Shown: piece after piece, positions 6,813 through 12,908 of the stretch | Layout: each line of letters starts with the position of its first letter | Numbering within the stretch: position 1 is the first letter of the stretch | Assembly: GCA_002312935.1 (NCBI GenBank) | Contig: DCAT01000036.1 | Coordinates: 1-14,667, forward strand | Source: Oceanospirillaceae bacterium UBA1126 | GTDB lineage: Bacteria > Pseudomonadota > Gammaproteobacteria > Pseudomonadales > Balneatricaceae | Length of the DNA: 14,667 nucleotides | Reading direction: 5' to 3' | Translations under genes and position numbers: made by a program | The notes under the pieces: generated by a model | Databases searched by the model: none | Told to the model about the DNA's origin: nothing | Seen by the model: the letters and a program-made list of their open reading frames with translations, nothing else

Positions 6813-7495
6813 ATTAGTCCATTAACTAAGGGCACAAAATTAGCTGCTTCTACTTTTTGTTTGCTAAAGTGGTTACCAGAACGAGTTATTTTTAATAGGC
6901 ATTGGTCATCGTCACCTACGGGGATGATCATACATCCCCCTTCAGCCAGCTGCCATTGTAGTGCTTGAGGCACTGTTGACGGAGCCGCAGTGACTATAAT
7001 ACCGTCGAAAGGCTCACGGGCGGGCCATCCTTCGTAACCATCTCCGTGTTTATAAACCACATTATCAATATCCATTGCCTGCAAGCGGTGTCTAGCTCTA
7101 TTTAACAAGGGTTCAATGCGTTCCATAGTTAAAACTTTTGGCACCAGCTGGGCCAAGATACAGGTTTGGTATCCCGAACCGGTGCCTATTTCTAATACTT
7201 TTTTAGCAGGGCAAGAAGCTAACAAAAGTTCACTCATACGGGCAACCGTATAGGGGCGTGATAGGGTTTGATTATGGCCAATAGGTAAAGACTTATCTTC
7301 ATAAGCTCTATGGGCTAGAGCCTCGTCTAAGAACAAATGGCGAGGAGTTGATCGCATCACCTCTAACACCCTAACATCCTGCACACCCAGTCCCCTCAAC
7401 ACCTCCACTAAACGCTCTCGCGTTCGCTGAGAGGTCATACCTATGCCTTGCCTGTTAGCAACTGTTCGCTTTGGATCTGTCACACTGTAGCGCAT
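6809..7495 (-). CDS. pcm: Protein-L-isoaspartate O-methyltransferase
   Basis: Pcm methylates L-isoaspartyl residues in aged proteins using S-adenosylmethionine, starting their repair. From the ATG at 7495 the protein has 228 residues. It contains PIGHNQTLSRP (about 71-81), the SAM-binding motif I VLEIGTGSGYQT (about 100-111), the acidic HGDGYEGWP stretch, FDGIIVTAAP, and the C-terminal FVPLVNGLI. I chose 7495 because its ATG overlaps the surE stop (TAATG) and a GAGG lies 9 nt upstream. The frame stays open to a TTG at 7516. A third candidate, the ATG at 7438 with AAGG upstream, gives 209 residues beginning MTSQRTRERL, the length and start of Pseudomonas and E. coli Pcm, so the true start is either 7495 or 7438. 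Its stop overlaps popT. Confidence 0.93.
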   Translation of the reverse strand: MRYSVTDPKRTVANRQGIGMTSQRTRERLVEVLRGLGVQDVRVLEVMRSTPRHLFLDEALAHRAYEDKSLPIGHNQTLSRPYTVARMSELLLASCPAKKVLEIGTGSGYQTCILAQLVPKVLTMERIEPLLNRARHRLQAMDIDNVVYKHGDGYEGWPAREPFDGIIVTAAPSTVPQALQWQLAEGGCMIIPVGDDDQCLLKITRSGNHFSKQKVEAANFVPLVNGLI

Positions 7496-8238
7496 TAAAA
7501 AGTGCCTCTGAGCCAATGAGTCACAGTATCAAAAGCCCCATGGCAAGCCATATCTGGTGATAAGGGCGTGACTGACACATAGCCATGCTCAATGGCATGA
7601 AAGTCAGTGCCTTCACTGGCATCCTTAACCTTGCCTACAGGACCTATCCAGAAACATTGATGCCCTCTTGGGTCTTTGGCATCAATTGCAGAAGCGCCAA
7701 TCTCTCGGCTACCCAAGCGGGTCACTTTGATGCCTTTAATTTGGTCATAGGGCAGGTCTGGAACGTTGACATTAATAATGCAGCGCGGTGGCAGATCAAG
7801 ATTCTGTATACCAGTCATTAGCTGCCTGGCCACTTTTGCAGCAGCAGTAAAGTGAACTTTACCCACTAAAGATACTGCCATTGCATGGTGGGCAAGATAG
7901 CGACCTTCCATTGCAGCTGCAACTGTGCCTGAATAAAGCACGTCATCGCCTAGGTTAGCCCCATGATTTATACCAGAAACTACCATATCAGGGGTAATGT
8001 CTAGAGCTCCATTAATACCCAAGTGCACACAGTCTGCAGGGGTGCCATCTATGCCAAAAAAACCATTCTCCTGAGGAATGACCCTTACTGGGCGCGAGAG
8101 GGTTAACGAATTACTAGCGCCACTCAAATCTCGGTCAGGGGCAATGACCGTCACTTGATGATCCTTTGTAAGTTGCTGTACTAGGTGCGATAGACCTTCA
8201 GCATGGACCCCATCGTCATTAGAGATCAGAAGTTGCAT
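7495..8238 (-). CDS. surE: 5'/3'-nucleotidase and exopolyphosphatase SurE
   Basis: SurE is a metal-dependent stationary-phase survival phosphatase that hydrolyses nucleoside monophosphates and short polyphosphate. The 247-residue protein (E. coli 253) starts with MQLLISNDDGVHAEGL, where D8 and D9 are the metal ligands. It continues with APDRDLSGASNSLTL (S39 as a metal ligand) and SGINHGANLGDDVLYSGTVAAAMEG (SGINHGAN at 88-95, N91 as a ligand), cited here from the family pattern. A clear Shine-Dalgarno (AAGGA, 8 nt before the ATG at 8238) is present. It follows truD after 39 nt and its TAA overlaps the pcm ATG by one base. surE-pcm adjacency is the conserved arrangement. Confidence 0.97.
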   Translation of the reverse strand: MQLLISNDDGVHAEGLSHLVQQLTKDHQVTVIAPDRDLSGASNSLTLSRPVRVIPQENGFFGIDGTPADCVHLGINGALDITPDMVVSGINHGANLGDDVLYSGTVAAAMEGRYLAHHAMAVSLVGKVHFTAAAKVARQLMTGIQNLDLPPRCIINVNVPDLPYDQIKGIKVTRLGSREIGASAIDAKDPRGHQCFWIGPVGKVKDASEGTDFHAIEHGYVSVTPLSPDMACHGAFDTVTHWLRGTF

Positions 8239-8277
8239 CGTATGATTCCTTATCTTGAGTGCTTTTTTCAGTCGTTA

Positions 8278-9342
8278 TTAGGGTTGTTCTACTTGGGCTA
8301 TTTCTCGCACTAATGCAGTAGCATAGCTGCCACGCATCAAATGGAAATTTAATTCCAACACTTCATCTTCACACCAGCGCCAACTAAAGTCTTTTGGCCA
8401 TAGGCGTAAACTCCGCCTTTGAGCAGTCAGGTCTAGCTCTATCAAAGCCTGTATCCAGGGCTCCCAAGGGGCTAGTGTTTGCGCTTCATACACACTTGCT
8501 GGGGTTGTCAAAAGATTACTAGCACGCCCAGCCATGACACCAGTAGGTGCTAAATCTCCAGCATCAATGCGCTGTTGAACATCAGCCAAGTCAGTTGGCG
8601 CACAGGCATCAAATTGGCTAAAGCCGTCACTAAACATGCAGCGTTCACCAACAGATGCGGTTAGCCAAGAGCCATCTTGTACACGGTGGCTTAAAAGTTG
8701 GTTGAATAGGTAGGAGCGAATTGATGACAATGCCATGCCACGCTTAAAGCGATCTTTTATACGTTTACCCTGAACCATCGACAAAGCAAGGCTAAGATTC
8801 CCACCCTGGCGTCCAAACCGTTGATCACCAAAATAGTTAGGCGCTCCTTGCTGAGTAATGATGGACAGCTTTTGTTCTAAAGCCTCACTGGGTTTTATAT
8901 TGCGTAAACGTATAGCAAAAAAGTTACCTTGATGCACACCCGTTTTTAGTTTCCTCTGATGTCTAACTACTTGATGTAGGTATACCTCTGGGCTTTGTAA
9001 TTGTTGCCAATCTGGGTCTACAGCTTCGGCTTTTCCTGGTAAGTGCACCCCAAACCACTGTCGCGTAATACCTCTGCGGTCTTTTAATCCCGAGTAGTTC
9101 ACTTGCCTAGCCGGCACACCCGCAAGTTTAGCAATATTACGCGCTAGAAAATCTGTATTAGTATCCGTTTTAGTAATGTCTAAATACACATGCTCTCCTT
9201 CACCACAGGGCTCATAACCTAGGTCCTCTGTGACTAAGAAATCGCTACAATGGGCTTTAATATGCGCCTTAGACTGGGGCACACCGGACGCATGGGCCCA
9301 CTCAACAGGCCACTGCAGCGGCAGTAATTCCGAGCTATTCAT
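8278..9342 (-). CDS. truD: tRNA pseudouridine(13) synthase TruD
   Basis: TruD converts U13 of certain tRNAs (tRNA-Glu in E. coli) to pseudouridine. The 354-residue protein (E. coli 349) has the N-terminal block HCSDFLVTEDLGYEPCGEGEH, split as HCSDFLVTEDLG and YEPCGEGEH. The catalytic Asp is D88 in NYSGLKDRRGITRQW. The basic stretch RHQRKLKTGVHQGNFF and the signature GAPNYFGDQRFGRQGGN follow, and the TRUD insertion domain lies after that. The ATG at 9342 overlaps the ftsB TAA by one base (TAATG) with GGAAG a few bases upstream, so it appears translationally coupled to ftsB. In Pseudomonas and E. coli ispD and ispF separate ftsB from truD; here they do not. Confidence 0.97.
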   Translation of the reverse strand: MNSSELLPLQWPVEWAHASGVPQSKAHIKAHCSDFLVTEDLGYEPCGEGEHVYLDITKTDTNTDFLARNIAKLAGVPARQVNYSGLKDRRGITRQWFGVHLPGKAEAVDPDWQQLQSPEVYLHQVVRHQRKLKTGVHQGNFFAIRLRNIKPSEALEQKLSIITQQGAPNYFGDQRFGRQGGNLSLALSMVQGKRIKDRFKRGMALSSIRSYLFNQLLSHRVQDGSWLTASVGERCMFSDGFSQFDACAPTDLADVQQRIDAGDLAPTGVMAGRASNLLTTPASVYEAQTLAPWEPWIQALIELDLTAQRRSLRLWPKDFSWRWCEDEVLELNFHLMRGSYATALVREIAQVEQP

Positions 9343-9614
9343 TAATCTTCCACAAGTTGGTAAAAGGTTTCATCTGGTTTGACCATGCCAAGATCGTGCC
9401 GAGCACGCTCTTCAATAGCAGCGATCCCCTGCTTGAGGTCCAATACCTCCGCATGGAGCTGTCGATTACGCTCAGACAAAGTCGCATTAACCGTTTCCTG
9501 ACTCTCGATCTTTCCCTGCAGGCGCGCAACCTCAAGCAAACCAGACTGCCCCCACCAAAGGCTGTATTGCATGGCAACTAAGGCGACTAAAATTATTCCA
9601 ACTAACCATTTCAT
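9342..9614 (-). CDS. ftsB: Cell division protein FtsB
   Basis: FtsB is a bitopic inner-membrane protein that joins FtsL and FtsQ in the divisome and helps activate FtsWI septal synthesis. The 90-residue protein has one N-terminal membrane segment (about residues 4-20), then QYSLWWGQSGL, a heptad-like coiled coil (about 28-65), and the conserved C-terminal IEERARHDLGMVKPDETFY, which closely parallels E. coli FtsB (IEERARNELSMTRPGETFY). No Shine-Dalgarno is visible before the ATG at 9614. The 12 nt upstream are A/T-rich and run straight into the U-tract of the eno terminator. ftsB heads the overlapping ftsB-truD junction. The identity is secure; how the gene is transcribed and initiated is unclear. 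Confidence 0.96.
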   Translation of the reverse strand: MKWLVGIILVALVAMQYSLWWGQSGLLEVARLQGKIESQETVNATLSERNRQLHAEVLDLKQGIAAIEERARHDLGMVKPDETFYQLVED

Positions 9615-9626
9615 AAATATATCAAC

Positions 9627-9673
9627 AAAAAAGGGAGCTAACCTTAGCTATTATTAGCCAACGTGAGCTCCCT
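9627..9673 (-). terminator. Intrinsic terminator of eno, immediately upstream of ftsB
   Basis: On the minus strand AGGGAGCT (9666-9673) pairs perfectly with AGCTCCCT (9632-9639). The interior can pair further as TTGGCTA/TAGCTAA (with one G-U pair), giving a long imperfect hairpin. A run of six T residues (9627-9632) follows the stem. This is a textbook Rho-independent terminator, 18 nt beyond the eno stop and 12 nt before the ftsB start codon. Confidence 0.9.
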
Positions 9674-9691
9674 AGACGAGGTCAATAATTA

Positions 9692-10987
9692 TTATTGGCC
9701 TTTGATTTCCTGACGTCCACGATAAGGGGCGTCAGCACCTAGTTCCTGCTCTATTCGTAGTAAGCGATTATACTTAGCTACTCGATCTGAGCGACACAGT
9801 GACCCCGTTTTAATTTGGCCTGCGGCAGTGGCTACAGCCAAATCAGCAATAGTTGTATCTTCTGTTTCGCCAGAGCGATGAGAAATAACTACGCTAAAAC
9901 CAGCTTGCTGAGCCATCTTAATTGCTGCTAAAGTTTCGCTAAGAGTGCCAATTTGATTAAACTTGATCAAAATAGAGTTGCCAATACCTTGCTCAATGCC
10001 ACGGTTCAATATTTTCGTATTAGTAACAAACAAGTCGTCACCAACTAACTGAATACGGTCACCACATTTTTGGGTAAGATCTAGCCAACCTTCCCAATCA
10101 CTTTCATCCATTCCATCTTCAATTGAGATGATAGGGTGTTTATGGGTTAGGTCAGTTAGGTAATCAGCAAAACCAGCTGCATCAAAGGACTTACCTTCAC
10201 CACTTAGATTATAGGTGCCGTTATCATAAAATTCAGAAGCAGCACAATCCAAAGCTAAGGTCACATCCTTGCCCAGTTCATAGCCAGCATACGCTACTGC
10301 TTCGGCAATAACATCCAGTGCAGCTTCGTTTGAAGGTAAGTTAGGAGCAAAACCACCTTCATCACCCACAGCCGTGCTTAACCCCCTTTGGCTGAGGACT
10401 TTTTTGAGGGAGTGAAAGATTTCAGCACCACAGCGCAGCGCTTCTGAAAAAGTAGGAGCATTGACTGGCTGCACCATAAACTCTTGAATATCTACATTAT
10501 TATCAGCGTGTTCGCCACCATTGATGATGTTCATCATCGGCACAGGCATGCTGTATTGACCTGCAGTGCCGTTGAGTTCAGCAATATGTGCATATAGAGG
10601 AATACCTTTGTACACCGCTGCCGCTTTAGCCGCCGCCAAGGACACTGCAAGAATAGCATTGGCGCCCAGCACTTCTTTGTTTTCTGTGCCATCCAATTCG
10701 ATCATGGCCAAATCTAGGGCCTGCTGATCGGTTGCGTCCATGCCTTTTAAACGCTCCAAAATAGAACCATGAATACCCGCAATAGCATTCCTGACACCTT
10801 TGCCTAAATAACGAGATTGATCACCATCCCGGAGCTCTAAAGCCTCTCTGGAACCGGTGGATGCACCAGAAGGTGCGCAGGCAGTACCAAAAGCACCACC
10901 CGCTAACAAAACATCTGCTTCAATAGTAGGGTTGCCCCGAGAGTCCAACACTTCCCTTGCCTGAATGTCGGCAATAAATTGGTCCAA
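9692..10987 (-). CDS. eno: Enolase (phosphopyruvate hydratase), TTG start
   Basis: Enolase interconverts 2-phosphoglycerate and phosphoenolpyruvate in glycolysis and gluconeogenesis, and in many proteobacteria is also a degradosome component. The 431-residue protein (E. coli 432) has DSRGNPTIE, APSGASTGSREALELRDGD, NIINGGEHADNNVDIQEFM, the acid-base Glu in VGDEGGFAPN (E210), the metal ligands in ALDCAASEF, SIEDGMDE and LVGDDLFVTN, catalytic K342 in the signature ILIKFNQIGTLSET, and ISHRSGETED. The start codon is TTG. It gives an N-terminus one residue longer than E. coli and sits 5 nt after a perfect AGGAGA (10993-10998), with no in-frame ATG nearby. eno follows pyrG by 49 nt with no promoter or terminator visible between, so the two are probably cotranscribed, and it ends at the terminator before ftsB. 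Confidence 0.97.
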   Translation of the reverse strand: MDQFIADIQAREVLDSRGNPTIEADVLLAGGAFGTACAPSGASTGSREALELRDGDQSRYLGKGVRNAIAGIHGSILERLKGMDATDQQALDLAMIELDGTENKEVLGANAILAVSLAAAKAAAVYKGIPLYAHIAELNGTAGQYSMPVPMMNIINGGEHADNNVDIQEFMVQPVNAPTFSEALRCGAEIFHSLKKVLSQRGLSTAVGDEGGFAPNLPSNEAALDVIAEAVAYAGYELGKDVTLALDCAASEFYDNGTYNLSGEGKSFDAAGFADYLTDLTHKHPIISIEDGMDESDWEGWLDLTQKCGDRIQLVGDDLFVTNTKILNRGIEQGIGNSILIKFNQIGTLSETLAAIKMAQQAGFSVVISHRSGETEDTTIADLAVATAAGQIKTGSLCRSDRVAKYNRLLRIEQELGADAPYRGRQEIKGQ

Positions 10988-11036
10988 AATATTCTCCTGT
11001 TAATAAATTAGATTAAACACTTGCTTATGCAATCGT

Positions 11037-12662
11037 TTACTTTTCAGCCTCAATAATCGCCGCACCAACAAACCCCTCAAACAAACCATGTCCACTGCGA
11101 GGAGTTGAAGTAAATTCTGGGTGAAATTGACAGGCTACAAACCAAGGATGATCCTCTATTTCTACCATTTCAACTAAACTGCCATCCATCGAGCGACCGG
11201 AAACTTTTAGCCCTGCTGTTTCCAGCTGCTCAATAAAGGTATTGTTCACCTCATAACGATGACGATGACGCTCAGTGATCACTTCTTGTTTATAGGATTG
11301 GTGAGCCAAAGAACCCACTTGCAAACGGCATTGCTGGGCACCTAAGCGCATTGTGCCGCCTAAGTCTGAGGATTCTGAACGCTGTTCAACTTGACCAGAT
11401 TTGTCTTTCCATTCAGTAATCAAACCGACCACACAATGCTCTGAACTTGCATCAAACTCACTACTATTAGCGTCCATCCAACCAGCCACATTACGAGCGA
11501 ATTCAATCACCGCGACCTGCATACCAAGACAAATACCTAAATAGGGTATTTTGTTCTCACGGGCGTACTGTACGGTCTTTATTTTACCTTCTGTTCCTCT
11601 TTCTCCAAACCCGCCAGGCACTAATATCGCATCAACACCCTCTAACAATGCAACCCCTTGGGTTTCAATGTCTTCAGAATCAATATAGCGAGTATTAACC
11701 TTGGTATGAGATTTAATACCTGCATGGCTAATGGCTTCAATTAAAGATTTGTAGGCGTCTAATAACTCCATGTACTTGCCAACCATAGCAATAGTGACTT
11801 CACGCTGAGGATTTAGTTTGGCTTGTGCTACTGCATCCCATTCAGTTAGATCTGCTTCGTTGCAGTGCAAACCAAAACGCTCAGTAACGATAGAGTCTAA
11901 GCCTTGTGACTTTAATAAACTGGGGATGGTGTAAATGCTCTCTGCATCAGGTAATGAAATAACTGCACGTTGTTCAACGTTAGTGAATAGGGCTATTTTG
12001 CTTCGCTCTGGGGCTTCAATAGCTACTTCAGACCTGCACACTAAAATATCTGGCTGAATTCCAATAGAACGTAATTCTTTTACCGAGTGCTGAGTAGGCT
12101 TAGTTTTAGTTTCACCAGCGGTCGCAATATAAGGCACTAATGTAAGGTGCATAAAGAGTGCACGATTAGAACCCAGTTCAAATTTCATTTGCCGGATTGC
12201 TTCTAAAAAGGGCTGGGATTCTATATCACCAACAGTTCCACCAATTTCAACTAATGCAATTTCAGCACCTTTAGAGCCTTCATATACTCGGCGCTTAATT
12301 TCATCAGTGATGTGTGGGATAATTTGAACTGTGCCACCTAAATAGTCGCCACGTCGCTCTTTGCGCAACACATGCTCATAAACGCGCCCTGCAGTAAAGT
12401 TATTCCTTTTAGACATTTTAGTATCAATAAACCGCTCATAATGACCTAAATCTAAGTCTGTTTCAGCGCCATCTTCTGTGACAAACACCTCACCGTGTTG
12501 AAACGGGCTCATGGTGCCAGGGTCCACATTAATATATGGATCTAATTTCAACATGGTTACGTTGAGGCCCCTAGCCTCGAGGATAGCAGCCAAAGATGCC
12601 GACGCAATACCTTTACCCAAAGAAGATACAACACCGCCAGTAACGAAGATGAAACGAGTCAT
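11037..12662 (-). CDS. pyrG: CTP synthase
   Basis: PyrG makes CTP from UTP, ATP and glutamine, the last step of de novo pyrimidine ribonucleotide synthesis. The 541-residue protein (E. coli 545) has the N-terminal synthetase domain with the P-loop GGVVSSLGKGIASASLA, then KLDPYINVDPGTMSPFQHGE and VTEDGAETDLDLGHYERF. The C-terminal class I glutamine amidotransferase domain carries the nucleophile C378 in YLGICLGMQ and the His-Glu pair H514/E516 in FHPEFTSTP. The ATG at 12662 is preceded by AGGGC, a modest ribosome-binding site. A 246-nt upstream region separates it from tilS, so it probably has its own promoter, and eno lies 49 nt downstream. Identity is certain. Confidence 0.98.
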   Translation of the reverse strand: MTRFIFVTGGVVSSLGKGIASASLAAILEARGLNVTMLKLDPYINVDPGTMSPFQHGEVFVTEDGAETDLDLGHYERFIDTKMSKRNNFTAGRVYEHVLRKERRGDYLGGTVQIIPHITDEIKRRVYEGSKGAEIALVEIGGTVGDIESQPFLEAIRQMKFELGSNRALFMHLTLVPYIATAGETKTKPTQHSVKELRSIGIQPDILVCRSEVAIEAPERSKIALFTNVEQRAVISLPDAESIYTIPSLLKSQGLDSIVTERFGLHCNEADLTEWDAVAQAKLNPQREVTIAMVGKYMELLDAYKSLIEAISHAGIKSHTKVNTRYIDSEDIETQGVALLEGVDAILVPGGFGERGTEGKIKTVQYARENKIPYLGICLGMQVAVIEFARNVAGWMDANSSEFDASSEHCVVGLITEWKDKSGQVEQRSESSDLGGTMRLGAQQCRLQVGSLAHQSYKQEVITERHRHRYEVNNTFIEQLETAGLKVSGRSMDGSLVEMVEIEDHPWFVACQFHPEFTSTPRSGHGLFEGFVGAAIIEAEK

Positions 12663-12908
12663 GAAATGCCCTATGTCTTATGTGACGCACTATGCGCCGA
12701 TGTAAACTAAAACACGTTAGAGCAACCACACAAAAGCACCGCAACCATGGCGAATACATGCCCACTACTTAATAAGTGGATAGGTTCTCTAACGTTTATA
12801 AATTTTTTGACGCGGAAAATAGGCCCTGATTTCAGGTTTTATTTTCCGACTTTAGATGGGAGTGTAGGATACCAGAAGAGCACAATCGGAACAATCAAAA
12901 GCTGCATT
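12663..12908 (-). promoter_or_regulatory. pyrG upstream region with candidate promoters
   Basis: This is the longest intergenic stretch. On the minus strand an extended -10 (TGG then TATCCT, 12866-12871) lies 17 bp after TTGTTC (12889-12894). A second A/T-rich -10 (TATAAA, 12795-12800) has no clear -35. A transcript from the first would start just before the 12813-12848 hairpin and carry a leader of about 200 nt. A weaker stem, CCACT-N8-AGTGG, lies at 12762-12779. I see no convincing gene in this region. Promoter assignment is tentative. Confidence 0.35.
12813..12848. repeat. Hairpin-forming inverted repeat between tilS and pyrG
   Basis: CGGAAAATA (12813-12821) pairs perfectly with TATTTTCCG (12840-12848). 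Inside, CCTG-ATTT-CAGG can form a second 4-bp stem across an internal loop. Neither strand has a T-run directly after the stem, so it is not a standard intrinsic terminator. It could be an imperfect tilS terminator, a leader structure of pyrG, or a protein-binding site. Confidence 0.55.

Noticed and set aside
9335..9577. Minus-strand 80-codon frame overlapping ftsB in another frame
   Set aside because: It is the out-of-frame reading of ftsB, Arg/Ser/Leu-rich and with no family features, while the ftsB frame matches FtsB clearly.
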